Source: Cinclus cinclus (taxonomy: Eukaryota; Chordata; Aves; Passeriformes; Cinclidae). Taken from it: 64,000 nt of DNA. Under the pieces are notes generated by a model that ran no database searches, was not told the origin of the DNA, and saw nothing but the letters and a program-made list of their open reading frames with translations. Below are positions 22,227 through 34,984 of this stretch, piece after piece. A program made the position numbers and the translations under genes. The DNA lies in the NCBI RefSeq assembly GCF_963662255.1, contig NC_085055.1:21066704-21130703 (forward strand), in the 5' to 3' direction. The first letter of the stretch is position 1. Every line of letters starts with the position of its first letter.

Positions 22227-22720
22227 ACCCACACCACAGAGTGAGCGGCATAATTTAAAAATCAAAGAAATTCATTTCAGTAGTAAAAGGTTAACAGCCT
22301 TTAGGAGGAACACTTTTTAATCACCCACGTCTAGACTCTATCACTCGAATCACCGGCAGCGGGAGTGAAATATGGCTAAGCCCCCGTCACCAAACAGCAC
22401 CTAAAGACTGTTGTATTTAATCATGTCTGTGCACTAGTTATGGATTTTCATTATGATTCCCGATGCTGTTGCGCTGTGTAAAATATTAATATCCATAGTA
22501 ATGATGCATGAAGCTTGGAGTGTAATTTCTTCACTCTCCTTGTCTGATATTAAATTGTTACCACTTTATCATTTGTGTAGAACTGCACGTTTCAATTAAT
22601 CTTTCCGTATCAGCAGCCCTGATTAATATAGATCATGATTCATAAGCTTATCGTCACTATAGTTTTAACAGATCATTTATAAAGATCTTAAATTTCAGGG
22701 CCTGGGAGGCGCAGCCACTC

Positions 22721-22978
22721 CGTCCAAGGCTGTTCTCACTTCTTGCTCCAGCAGGTTTCTCCATTCACACAACTAATTCCAGGAAGGAAAATTAGCCAGA
22801 TAAAAATGCCTTCTTGATTTTTCTTTTTTTTTTTTTAACTTTCTTCAGACTCACCTGTAAACTTCTTCCATGTTCACCTCAAAAAGCAGGAGCTGTATGA
22901 GTACAGCTGCTCATCAGCTTTGGTTTTCCTTGCTTCTTCCCCTCCATGGGAGCTGCCCTGGTTCCTCACATGCGTTCT
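22721..22978. other. Unique non-coding sequence
   Basis: It contains a T-run near 22825. Nothing else is recognised. Confidence 0.5.
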
Positions 22979-23129
22979 CATGGAATCACAGCATTGTTTG
23001 AGTCAGAAGATTCCCTAAAGATCATCCAGTTTCACTTCCTGCCATGGGCAGGGACATCTTTCACTATCCCAGGTTGCTCCAAGCCCCATCCAGCCTGGCC
23101 TTGAACACTTCCAGGGGTGGGGCAGCTCC
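22979..23129 (-). mobile_element. CR1 LINE 3' fragment
   Basis: TGGAATCACAGCATTG, 'aaagatcatccagtttcac', CTGCCATGGGCAGGGAC, 'ccatccagcctggccttg' and GGGGTGGGGCAGCTCC. It is the last CR1 before a ~9.7 kb interval in which I see none. Confidence 0.92.
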
Positions 23130-24289
23130 TTGATAATTGCCAGTATTTTTCATGTCCATACGATGGTTAATTTTTGGTGTTACAAAGCCGTGCTGGAAGA
23201 GACCCGTGGGCTGAAAAATCACTGGGATTATGCACTTTCTGCTAGTCAGAAAGACTTTTTTCCACTTCACCCCTTCCCAAAACCTTTGCAAAATCATGGA
23301 GGGTTAATCTCTACATGTGCACGAAGAAGTGACCTCCTGCCAGATCCAGCCCTCCTTGTCCACATTATCCCAGATGCACAGCAGTCTGCCATTGCCCCAG
23401 CTGCAGCACAACGAGTGGCCAGGGCTCCTACAAGGCGATTTTCTTGGTGTTGGGAAGCGATTCCCACCCCCTGAGCTCCCCACAGAGAGGTCTGGCATTA
23501 CCCAGTGCAGAAACACGGGGGCTCCTCAGGCAGGATGCTCTCCAGCAGCGCGTGGAACAGATGTTTGCCTTGAAAATTAATGGCAGAAAGTGGGAAGGGC
23601 TGCTCAGCTGGGGATGAAGAGACAGCATCAGGCGTTTTCAGGACACTCTGATAATCGTGGTAATGAAGAACAGCGACCGATTAGTCATTTTTTAGTGGAT
23701 AGAGTTGGAAAAGACGCATTAGATAGTTTTAAAAATCCATCAAAGGTCCCTGTCTAGCTTTCTGTGTATTCTCCAGGGCTTTGTCAAGTGATCTTAAGTG
23801 TCTCAAATAATGGCGAGACTCATGAGACTATTTAAAATCCTAATAGATGATTTTTTTCCCCCCCTACTTACATATTTTCTTTGCTGACAGTCCCAGAATT
23901 CCTCATTACAACCCTCAGTTGTGATTTGCAATAGGATGTGGGGTTAACAAGGAGGAACAGCTCTGGAAATCCCACCGAGAGCCAGGTGTGAGACAGAGCA
24001 ATCAGACACCGAGCTTGGTAGGGGCAGGGGCATGGAAAAGCTGGGAATTAACAAATCCCTGCCATTTTCTCCCTCACCTCTGTGCCCGTGGTACCGCTGA
24101 GTGTAGGTGAAGCACAACTCCAAGGAGCCCCTCCTCGTTGGAGTAGGATATGGTGGGCTCCTCTCCTATCTGCTTCTCACCCCTGTGCCAAAACTGGTGT
24201 GATGATGGCAAGGCTACGGTGTTTTATTAACCTCCTGCACAACCCGACTAACCCAGGGGAAGGGGAAAAACCCTGGGAAGTATACATCC
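23130..24289. other. Non-coding; possible regulatory block 23.63-23.95 kb
   Basis: 23630-23950 is repeat-free with motifs such as TGATAATCGTGG, GACTCATGAGAC and CAAGTGATCTTAAGTG. Otherwise no gene or repeat is recognised. Overlapping frames of up to 114 codons occur near 23.3 kb. Confidence 0.4.
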
Positions 24290-25060
24290 CTATCTGAAAT
24301 CTATACAGCAAGACAGATCTGGCTGGAGCAGTCTTTAGGGCATATATACATTACGAGGCTACAGTGAAATATGGCCCGGAATTTGTCTCCCAAGATGAGA
24401 TAATGTAGCTGCGTTAACAGCTGCAACTGTCACTTCCAAGTGAAGTAGTGGGTATTGTGTGGAGTACATTTGCAGGGCAATTTTCCAGTTGGAATAAAAG
24501 GCTTTCCGAGGTGAATTTTGCTTGGGTTTTATCCATCTATCTGAGGTTATTTTTATATATATATTATACAAATATTGACTGGATCTGAGGGCAATAGAGG
24601 TAAATTATTGCACTAGGAAAGAAAATAGTTCCCAAGTCTCTCTATATAAATTTTGGCCTCAGCTAAAAGCTCAGGGCAATATATGCCATTTTTCCCCTCA
24701 GGGCACAAAATTTTACTGCTCTTGCTTCTTAGCTATTTTATTATCCCTTTGTATGTTTGTATAGAGGAAAGAGATAGGGGAGTGCTGGGCTTGGGGGTTG
24801 CTGCACAAAGCAATCAGCTCTGGAAGAGTTTTGCCTGAAACGTGAATTTGCATTGCCGGGATCTGTGTTTTAAAGGCACTGTGTAAAATACAGATAAATA
24901 CCCTTCCCCCTGACTTTTTCCCCCTCTAAAAATAAATACAATATAATAAATTCTCACCATTATTCACAAGGAGAGTTCCAACAGAGATCAGGGCTCTGCT
25001 GTACCAAGCTCTCTGAAATATATTTTAGGTAGCTTAGGTACCAGGCAATTTATGCATGGA
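24290..25060. promoter_or_regulatory. Candidate conserved non-coding element
   Basis: Repeat-free, AT-rich block. Paired E-boxes lie near 24415-24431 (GTTAACAGCTGCAACTGTC contains CAGCTG and CAACTG). Later parts are TA-rich (24551-24571). E-boxes bind basic helix-loop-helix factors; use here is inference. Confidence 0.3.
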
Positions 25061-26999
25061 CAGAAAAGCTGTGCTGGTTTAAGGAGATCCAGACTTTCAG
25101 TGGCAGCAATGCCACATCCGCCCATTTGCACACCCACCACACTGGGAATGTGACATCCATGTGGATGGACGGTGCTGAACCCCTTTAGACACCCAGCGAG
25201 GGCAAACTAAAAGTGTCCTTTCCAAATTTGCCCTGAAAACTTGGGTGCCGCTTTTCGGATGAGAAGTGCCAGCAGAGAGCCTGGGGGAGTGAGTGAAGGA
25301 TGATGGCCAGGGAAGGGATTTATGTCAGGGGCATTGGGGCAGGAACAGGACAATGTCCAGCTCTGGTCCAGCTTCACTGAGCAGCTGCTGAAGACACAGA
25401 GGCATCAGGATGGCCCAAGGGAGATGGGGAGATGCTGGGAGACATCAGTCTGTCAGAAACGAAAGCAAGACTTCAGCTCTTGGGGGCATCTTCCTGTTGA
25501 AGAACAGGGAAAAGCTGGTGAATGGAGACTAAACCTAAGTTTGTCATTACATTAATTTTTCCCTGCAGTTGGGCTGAGCCACAGGATGGGATTTGGCTCC
25601 TTCACTTTTGGCAGGTCAACTGTGCTCCTCGGCAGCAGGTGCTGGACAAACCAGCAGTGGGAGCAAAAACAAAGGGTGGTTCCTCTAAGCACTCATTGGT
25701 CGTGTTTGGGCTGTGTCTTCCCCATGGACTTGTTCAAGACCCATCCAGCTCTTCCCACATCTGTTTTGGCCTTAGGGCAGGCATTGGTCTTGAGGACCCA
25801 ACCCTCATACATGGCAAACTCATTTTCCATCCAAGCCATCCTGCAGAGCTGACCCAGGCGGAGATCCAGCCACCCAAACCTTGTCCCCAGAGAGATGGCA
25901 GTGAGGCCACTGTGGTCCCCAGTGCTGAGCAGTAAGAGAGTATTGAGAGAGGAAACAAATCGCTGGTGGCACCTATAGCCACCTGCAGAAATTAGAGAGT
26001 CTGACTATAAGGTCACAATAAATCAGTGCACTGACAAGGAGATCTACCCTTTGTCCAGGGTACAAGATTTATCTCTGACCCCAAGCAGGGGCATTTCTTC
26101 CTTGATTTGTTAAATGCTGAGGAGAAAATGGAGCTAGATCGAAGCCTGATGAGAACCTGATTGCAAACATTCCATCCCCGCACCCGCTCTTCCCCCTTGG
26201 CAGACACGACACGCTCTTTCCCAGGATTCTGTATTGTATTTGAAGAGAGCCTCTATTTTTTCTCTCCATGATGGACCAGATTTTGCAGACGTTGATTTTG
26301 TGGTTTGTTTTCCTGATGACATTTTATTCAGATGGCTCTCTCTCTCACAGTGCCCGTGGGATGGCACAGGACAGGATGGGTGTTTGCCAGAGGGAAACGC
26401 AACACATCCCGGTGCTGGGGAAGGGGAGAGACCACGCTGGGGTGCAGGAGGGATCCACACACCAGAAGGAAGAGAGTTTTCTGAACATGTGTTTAGTTTC
26501 CAGGGTTTCTTTAAAAAAAGTCTTTCAAACCCACAGTTAAATACAACATGATCAGGGGAGAATTAATTTTGCACAAGCGAAGGATTTCACCTGAAGGAGG
26601 CACAGACCATCCCAGATTCCATGCATGGCTGGACAGGGTTGAGATGAACAAATGGCCTTGGGTAAGACCTGCAACCAGTAGAGAGGAAATGTGCAGGAAC
26701 ATTGGCAGCACCTGACCTCTGCCTGGTCCAGGTCCAGCCACAATGTCTGGGCTGTGTCCTGTGCCACCTCCACGCTGCTGGACCAGTCAGATCCAGAAGA
26801 ACACTACCTTCTCCCCAAAATGGCAAACAGGATTTCCTCCCTCGCCCCCTCAGACAATACCTGCAGATGTTCGAGGTCCACTTGTAAAGGGTTTTACACA
26901 GAATTTATAGTAGCCTGATCTAATTTAACAAAACCACCCCCCTGCTGCCATCCCACCCACTCTGCACCTTGCAACACAGGCACTGGCAGCAGCAGTGGG
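25061..26999. other. Unique non-coding sequence, 1.9 kb
   Basis: Several overlapping frames of 80-137 codons (for example 25522-25935 +) show no domain. No repeat is recognised. Confidence 0.45.
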
Positions 27000-27480
27000 A
27001 AAAACAGGGAACAATCAATTCATTTTGCCATTGCTTTGCAAGCCTTATACGACCAAAGCTCTTAGTTTTCCATGTTTTTCGTCTCTTACCACTAAATTAT
27101 TCCTTAATGGACTATTGTCGCAATTTGAGGAACTTTTGACATATTATAAATGCAAACGTGCCTGTAAATCTCACTGTAAAAACTCAGCAGGAGAAGCCTG
27201 AATAATCATAAACAGTAAATATTTTGCCGTGGCAATGGTTCATAGGGGAAAAATTAGCATTTTGCTTCAGTTTGGCCCAAATGTGTTTTGATTTCCTTGG
27301 AGGTTGTTGAGGGATTTTTTTTGGTGCAGTCTCTTGCAATATAAATAATAATGCAGCCAGATGCTTGGTACATAAACACATGGCTGATGAGCAAAGGGAT
27401 GTGAAGGATAATGTTCATCATCTTTAAAACATTAAGAAACAGGGCTACTGCTTTTAAATTGTAAAAATTTCACAGCATAA
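27000..27480. promoter_or_regulatory. Candidate conserved non-coding element
   Basis: AT-rich, repeat-free, with few long frames. Homeodomain- and fork-like cores include CTAAATTATTCC, AATAATCATAAACAGTAAAT and AATATAAATAATAATGC. The function is inferred only from texture. Confidence 0.3.
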
Positions 27481-30400
27481 ACCAAATGTTAATATCCAGG
27501 CGGGATCACAGTGGTGATTGGAATGATGGTGCAGTCTGGGGGAGGTTGACCACAATCCTGCCCTTTCTGCACAGAAGTTTCAAAACTTTGTAGATGTCAC
27601 CAATTTTGGAGAAGAGAGCTGGAATATGGTGGTGGATTAAGCCATGAAGCAGGACCAGAGCTGTCTAAAGTCACCTCCCCACATTTGGTTCCTTCCTGCT
27701 CCATCTGGAGTCATTTGGAGCAGGAGGTTCAGTCCCTCCTGAATGGGACCACATCTCTGCTGGGTATCCAGTGACTAGAGAGTCCAGAGATTCCTCTGGA
27801 AAACAGGCTTCTCTTTTCACTTTCTATGGTCGTGGGAACCACATCTGAATAACAACTTACCTCTGAGTTATGAAAAGGAATAGATCCTTTAATAATCGAG
27901 TGATTATTAAATGTTAAATATTTATCACTTCTCTGCGCACGTGACTCTAAATTCCAGAGATTTAGCAGCACCAGCAGCAGTTTGGGTTGATTCCCATTGT
28001 CCCATTCAGCTTCATATCCTCCCAGATTCCAGCAGACTACAAGGGTGATAGCAGGATGGAATCAATACCTCCTTTGTAGAAAAGTCTATAGCCATGTACG
28101 AAGAGAATTCCCAGCACCCTTTGCTCCAGAAAAATCTGCATAGAGTTTCCCATTTCTGTTCCATTGGTGCCACCTATTGGTAAGTGCACATGTCATTCCA
28201 TGGAAACTCATTTTCCTGGAGGAGCTGTGACAGAGACATGTGCCTCTCACCAAAGGTGGCCAGATGTGGTAATGACATAGGCACCATCTGGCGCAGGTAG
28301 AGACCAAACTCCTTTGGTCCCATCCCCACTGACCATTTTCCACCAAGTTCAGTTCCCTTGAACCTTTACTCAAACCTCTTGGTGCAGCTGAGTTGAGTAG
28401 AAAATTCAGCAGGCTGGATTCTGCTTGGCCTGGACACCACTTTTGTCCTCTGGAAAAGACCAGTGGCTCGTCTGTCCCACAAGCAGGATGTGGTGTCCCT
28501 TGGAGTCTGCCCAATCCTAGGGGGATCTGACCTTCACAAAACCTCTCCTTGGTTCCAGATTTTTCTGACCCAGTGATTTAGCCACCAAAGCCTCAGTGTG
28601 ACGTTCTTAATGCCGGGTATCCATCCACAGGGCAAGTTCCCAGGTGGAGTTTGCTAATATTACTTCCAGGAAATGGGAAAAATCCTTCTCTATGTGATTT
28701 ATTTTGATGTTCCTGTTGAATAGTTAACCCTTATCAAGAATATTCTCTTTCTCCATTGACCAGGTCTTCTTTTGGAAGACTTCCCAGACAAAATGGAGGA
28801 AGGGAAAGAAAAGGAAAAATCCCTCATTTATGAAGATTAATAGTTATTGCAGATTACTTTATCTCCCTGCAGAGCATCTCCCAGGAAATCCATTAGGCAA
28901 CTTTGGGAAAGAGAATGAAGCTCAGCTGGAGTGTCACCAAACTTTGCCAGGCAGGAGACCTGTCCACAGGCACACTGAGCTTCTCTGCTCAGTTCAGACC
29001 CGGAAAAGATTAAAAGTCAGATTCCAGCAGGATACCCAGGGACATCGGCAATCCCTCAGTCAGGTCCTTATGCCAGATCCTCCTCCAGTTTAAGCAAAAC
29101 ATTTGTTTCCTCAGCTCTTTCCTCCTTGCTGATGCTGTTGCCAGATTTTTAGGAAGTGGAGACGAAGATCAGAGGGAGAATTTGTGGCCTGGATAACCTC
29201 GGGAGAGTCCCAGAGTCCTGCACCCAGTGATCCTATAGGATCCGCAGGCACAGAGGGAATTCCCTTGTGCAATCCAGGGGCATCACCCTGATCCCACCTT
29301 GGCTTCCAAGGAGCAGCACATGACCCCAGATTGCCCCAAATTCGTGGATGAATCAGAATGAGTCCTGCTGAGAACACACTTTATCCATGTTCCCATCTGA
29401 GGAGTCATTCCTAGCAATGCCTTCTCCCCCATCATTTTCCATGAAGGCTGGAGCCAGCCCAGAAAGGTGCTGTTCAGCATCCTGATCACCTCCACCCCAC
29501 CATTTCCAGAATTCCCCAGCTCTCCCAGAGCCCCCTGTCTCTGATCCCAACCCAGCCCTTCCCGTCCCTTATACTTTCATTTCTGTTTCTTTACATCTTT
29601 ATTAAACTGTATAGCCACTTTGATAGGAAAATTGAAAAGAAAAAGATATGAGGAACAACAAAAAAAGCCATAATTATGAAGATTCAATTTAATTTTAAAG
29701 GTTGTGGAAGGAGGAAAAAAAAAAAAAGAAGCAGGAGAAGAAGAAACCAAATTAATTTAGCAGGAAAGCATTGCATGAAATATTGTTGGAGTTTAATAAC
29801 CATGCAAAGACAGATGATATGTGTGGAAAAATTAGTTGTAGGACCTCATAATAGTCTATTAATATTTTCTACAGGCACAGAAACCCTTTGCTGAATGATT
29901 GTAACAAAGTAATCTTTTTTTTTTTTTAAGACATTAAAAAATATCTTCAAAAGGAGAAGACGGCAGCAATGTACAGATTGTAAGGAACGGAGACCCCGGC
30001 GGGGTGGGAGAGATCCCAGGAGAGATCCAGCACCAGCTGCTCTGCTCTGCCACCACCGAGGGTCTCCTAGCTGTCCCAAATGGTGGGACAAGACCCCCTG
30101 CAAGGTGTCTCTCCCCAGTTTCCCACTGGTGGGACCACCCACCCAAATACCTAAATGCCAAAGGCCGGGCAGCGGGAGGGGCCAAGCGCAGCGGGAGCCG
30201 ATGGGTCGGGGTGAAGAGAGATCCACAGAGGGGCCCACGGCCATTCCCACACACAAACTGCACTGCTCCCTTCCCTTCCATTCCTGGGAGAGGTTGGACA
30301 CAGCTCTGTTCCCCTCCATCCTTGGCTGTGACCTCACAGCTCTGTTTTCTGCAGATCCCCCAGAACCTCCCTGACCTCCACAGCCGGGTCTGTGTCACCA

Positions 30401-31062
30401 GAATGGGACAGCAATGGGCAGGGGCACCCCAAACGACAGCAGCAGCCCTTCCCACAGCCTCAGCACACCAAGGGTGATCATCAAGTTCTTCTGGAGCCTG
30501 GAACAGCCTTGGATTTGGTCCAGTGCAAAGAAGGATGCTTGGAACTCGCCATCTTCTGTCCAACAGGCACAGGACAAAGACCTGCCCACCACAGCACAGT
30601 GGGGGAAACCTGAGGATGCTCAGCCAAGGCATCGGTGCTGCTCAAAGCCTGGGACAGCTGGAAGGAGCCTGGATTTTGGGAAGATAAAGGGAATGGGTCA
30701 GGCCACAGAAGAGTTGCGCCCATATTCGGCAGCATTTGGCCGCTCCAGAAAAAACATTGAGAATATTTTTTTATCTGGGGGGCTGTGTCTGTGAAGGAAA
30801 GGGTGGAGTTACCAATTCTGAGACACAAAACCTGGATGTGCACACGTGTCTCTAAAACCAGCACTGACCCACTCGAATAAAGCAGCACCAGGACTGCACC
30901 AAGACAAAGGATGTAATGGAGAGAGGGAGGGGAGGTCTCCGTCGGCGGACGTTTTAACTTGGTCTCTGGAAAGGATGTATTTGCTTGGTCCTAAATGGGA
31001 TTTGCTTTAGCTCCAGACAAAACCCTTAGGATCCTGTAAACTCAACTAGGTCACTCCTGCAA
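27481..31062. other. Unique non-coding sequence, 3.6 kb
   Basis: No CR1 is recognised. It includes a GC-richer part (29.98-30.45 kb), where frames up to 232 codons open on both strands simply because stop codons are rare. It also includes an A-rich tract near 29714-29750 and a T-run near 29918. Confidence 0.45.
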
Positions 31063-31183
31063 GGAAAAAAATAAAATGAAAGAAAGAAAGGAAAGGAAAT
31101 TAGAGGCTGAAATTAAAAAAAAAATATATTAAAAGGATGAAATGAAGGGAAATGAAATAAAATATAAAAATAAAATAAATTAA
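31063..31183. repeat. A-rich low-complexity tract
   Basis: AAAG, AAAT and AAATA units with an A10 run, about 120 bases. Confidence 0.8.
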
Positions 31184-32787
31184 ACCCAGGACAAAACCAA
31201 ACTGAAATTCCTCATTCAGATTCCCCTTTCTCCTATTTTAATCTGTATAGTACCATCCAGTTCCAGCCTCCCCCTTCCCCTTTTTTTAAATACAGTCTAA
31301 TCCTGAGTGTGAACTGATGTAGTTTGTGTGTTAGGGGGAAAAAAAATCTCTCTCTCTTTCTGCCTTTTTTTTCCCTTCTTCTTTCCTTGGCCCAGTTCAT
31401 TATTTTTCTTTCTTGTCACTCAGTGTGATAGGTTGAACAGAAGTGCACAGATGAGCACTGAAAACGGTGTCACAAGGCCTTAATCTAGTCTTTAATGCCT
31501 GACTTCAGAGATGTCATTTATCTTCTAACTGCAGCAGGCTTCCACCAACTTTATCTCTAATAATATATTGATGGATTAAAAGGGTCGGGCAGGAGACCGG
31601 GCTGGAAAAATTGCTTATTGACATCAAAATACAGTGCCCTCAACCTGATAAACATGGAGGGGCTCGTGTATCTCCCAGAATAGTTGGCGTTGCTATAATT
31701 TTTTTTTCCAGCGTGTTTCTCCCAGGTTCATGGGGTGGTCCAGTAAAATAAACAAACGGAACAAATAAATGGGAAATATGGTTTGTGCGTTGAGGCAGCT
31801 GAGTGGGAGCCCAGGCATTGCTGGAATAGTTTCTTAATGACAGCACTAGGCAGGGCTTTTTATCACAGAGCACGTTTGGAGGCGACCTGACAGGGAAAGG
31901 CTGCCATTGTTTCACAGGGTCGGGGGATTTAGGATGTGTGGGATGAGAGATTGTGGCACCCCGGAATAGCATTTTGGGAGGCTGCTCTTTCCCCTGTGGT
32001 GTGAAAGTCAGGAGCTGTCTGGCAATCCTTATGGCTGAAATTCATCCCTTGCTGCATGGATCTTGAGCAAGGAGAATTAAACGGGGGAGAAGAAGGGAAT
32101 GGCACACAGAGCATCAGCAGGAATGCTGCCCCGACCTCCTGTCTCTGACAGATGGGCACCCAGAGGGGAAGTGAGGGGTGGTTAAACCTTCCTTTGGGGA
32201 TGATGCAGCTTCTTGCAGATACAGCTGGAGGAAACATCCCCCTTGCTCCTCAGCCACCACAGGCAGTTGGAGGGGATGCTCATTTCTGATTTATCATCGG
32301 TCCTTTCTGATTTCCATTGCTCCTCCTGGCCTTGGGAGTGCTCTCTCAAGGCTCTCCAGCACAAAAATTGGGCCGTGGCCAAAAAGCTTCCCAGCACCAC
32401 ACCTGAGGCTCAGCATCACACAGCTTCCATAAAAGACAGCACCACCACGCTCCAGTTGCTTTTACTAATCCTATGGGACTACTGGCAGGAAAACCCTTTT
32501 GTTTATCTCCTGTCAAGGAAGGTTGTTGCAAATAGAGATGACTAAAAAGCATGGATGTTCATCCTGAAAGATGTTCCAACAGTTTACGTCCAGTTTATGG
32601 TAAGACCAGGCTGAATGACAAAATCCTGAAGCCTTTCCTTGGAAGGTGAAGTTGGAAAAAACATCCTAAGCAGGATATTGCACTTTGGAATGATGTCCTG
32701 GATCAACTCATGCTTTACCTTCATCAGGAACTGGAAGGATAGGAAAAGTGCTAATGGGTCCAGTGAGATATTTAAGTCAGATATATA
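31184..32787. other. Non-coding; possible regulatory block 31.4-31.83 kb
   Basis: 31400-31830 is repeat-free with AT-rich motifs (TTAATCTAGTCTTTAATGCC, CTAATAATATATTGATGG). The remainder is ordinary unique sequence with no recognised gene. Confidence 0.4.
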
Positions 32788-33009
32788 AAAGAAATCCTTC
32801 CCTGGGAGGGTGCTGAGACCCTGGCACAGGCTGCCCAGAGAAGCTGTGGCTGCCCCTGGATCCCTGGAAGTGTCCAAGGCCAGGCTGGACAGAGCTCAGA
32901 GCAACCTGGGATAGTGGAAAGTGTCCCTGCCCATGGCAGGGGGTGGAATGAGATGGGCTTTACAGTCCCTTCAAACCCACACCATTCCATGATTCCATGA
33001 TTCGATGAC
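32788..33009 (+). mobile_element. CR1 LINE 3' fragment
   Basis: GAAATCCTTCCCTGGGAGGG, 'gctgcccagagaagctgtgg', TGTCCAAGGCCAGGCTGGAC, GTGTCCCTGCCCATGGCAGG and the tail CCATTCCATGATTCCATGAT. It ends the CR1-free interval, and faces the minus-strand copy at 33409 (tail to tail). Confidence 0.95.
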
Positions 33010-33408
33010 CTACAGCTGCCCTCCATCCCAACCCATCTGGTCTTCAGCAGGGATGACTCAAAAATCCCACCCATTGTACACTAGGATGGACATACTCCAC
33101 TAAACTACTGTAGAAGCTTCCTGGGAAGCCCATGAGACACTCAGACAGATACAGAGATAAACACTGTCACCAGAGAAAGCATTTCATTTCATTTCCCTGG
33201 AAAGAAATTCCATGAAAATCAATCTTCCCACAGAAAATGTTGATTTTTGGCAAAAAGCCTTTTTGTGATCGGGAACTGCTTCAATCCAAAAGCATCTGAG
33301 CATCTGTGGTTGCAAGAAGGGTCACATTTCACTGGGATGGACTTCATGTGAAGGCAAGTTTGAGGGAAGTGCTGACCACCACCATTCCCATTCAGGAGCC
33401 CTAGCAAC
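33010..33408. other. Unique non-coding sequence
   Basis: A 400-base spacer between tail-to-tail CR1 copies. Nothing recognised. Confidence 0.5.
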
Positions 33409-33580
33409 CATAGAATCAGGAAATTATTTGGGCTGGAAGGAACCTTAAAGTTCATCCAGTCCCACCTCCTGCCATGGGCAGGGACACCTTCCACTGTCCC
33501 AGGCCGCTCCAGGCCACGTCCGGCATGGCCTTGGACACTCCCAGGGATGGGGAGTCTGCAACCTCCCCCTCTCCCTATGG
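33409..33580 (-). mobile_element. CR1 LINE 3' fragment
   Basis: CATAGAATCAGGAAATTATT, GGGCTGGAAGGAACCTTAAA, 'ctgccatgggcagggacacc' and CTTGGACACTCCCAGGGATG. Confidence 0.93.
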
Positions 33581-34984
33581 GGAGGAATATAATTGTAAAA
33601 TAAATAAACAGAGATGGAGAAAGTGGAAAAATCAGCCTGGTGGCCCCAGATTAATCAACCAAGCCACGACTCTGGCTAGGAATATCACCCCAGGAGTGAC
33701 CAGCTGATCATCCCGTGGTCTGGAGTCCCAGTTCCTCAGATGGGAATGACTGGCAGGCACTTGCAGACAGCAGAACACATGCCTTACATTATAAGATTGT
33801 CTTTCCGAAATTTACCCTCTGAAACGCTGCATTTATCAGCTGAATTTATCAGCTGAAATGCCTCAGACTTCTGGGAATGCTGCCTCTGGCCGACCACTTG
33901 ATGGGAAGAACATCTCCGATTTTTTTAGGCATGTGGAATTAAAGCAGCTCAGTCTCTTTCCCCTACACCTGCCAGTCACTCCTAGTTGCATTTTATCTGA
34001 GCACCATTTTCTAATTTCACCATTATCATGATGCATTTCTGTAGGAGGTGGCTAAATGACAAACCACAAGGATTGGTACATTTGGAATATAAATTGAATA
34101 AATTACTATAGTTAAAAATAGCCATTTAATACCCATATTCTCTTAAGAAAAAAAGAAAAATAAACTGATTATTTTGTAAGCACCGATCTTCACAGGTTTC
34201 TCCATTTTCAGACTCCCTGGCAAGCGGAGGAAAAAAAAACAAATAATGTTGTTTTCTTCCTCAGACATGGAATTCTCAGAAGCTTTTTGCAGGACTTTGT
34301 TTCATTCTCTCTAAATTCCCTGGAAGGTTCCACAGTGACATGACCAGTGCAGAGTTTGGCCAACACTGCTTGGTTTTATCATTCTGCTGCTCTCTGAGAC
34401 ATTTCACACATCAACTTTTTCCTTTATTCCCTTTGATTGCCCCATCCCTTCCTGAATTTCCAGCTAATCTCTTGTCACTGCTTATTCGAAGGGAGGAGAG
34501 GTAGCATTTTTCATCCCAAAGCCACATGTTATGGCATTTGCCAGGCTGTGAGGTACCTTGAGCTCCATCCTGCAGCCAGCTCCAGCCCTTCCCTGAATTC
34601 TGCTGGGGCTTTGCAGCACTGGGGTTTTCTCCTCAAGGTTCAACTATTTTCCACTGTTAAACATTAACATATTTTACATGGGAGTGATTTCACTGCCAAG
34701 TGGAATAATAAACTCAGTGGATAGGTTTATTTCCCAGGGTTGGTCATTGAAAATAAAAAACATCCATATCACGCTTGGCCATCCTTACCTGTTTCCCTGT
34801 TACTCTCCAGAAGCAATAGCCCAGGATTTAGCCCAAAGGCATGGGCGTGCCCAGCTATTTGTGATACCACATCCTGGCCCTTCCAAGGCACCTTCTCCCT
34901 CAAACTGCTTTGCCCCTGAAGAATCACCCAGTCAAAACCCTCATTATTTTATAACTCCTCTGCCCCTCTTGTCTTCTCACCTTG
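33581..34984. other. Non-coding; AT-rich block 33.78-34.25 kb
   Basis: An exact 13-base tandem duplication (ATTTATCAGCTGA twice, 33831-33856) is present. 33960-34180 is AT-rich and repeat-free. 34680-34984 may be further decayed sequence of the adjoining CR1 ORF2 piece, but I cannot align it. Confidence 0.4.

Larger units (their letters stand above)
21831..22720. promoter_or_regulatory. Strong candidate conserved regulatory block
   Basis: About 0.9 kb free of recognisable CR1, with low repeat content apart from an A-rich run near 22206. It holds a long imperfect hairpin (21900-21956), two ATAAA-N3-TTTAT dyads (21875, 21968) and many homeodomain-like cores in the second half (TTAATCATG, ATTAATATCC, TTCAATTAATC, GATTAATATAG). 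It resembles vertebrate conserved non-coding elements. The target gene cannot be inferred. Confidence 0.4.

Noticed and set aside
29993..30005. ACCCCG-G-CGGGGT inverted repeat
   Set aside because: Only six-base arms in GC-rich sequence, expected by chance.
29934..30632. 232-codon minus-strand frame and overlapping plus-strand frames
   Set aside because: GC-rich sequence with few stops opens several frames at once; no domain, splice sites or codon bias seen.
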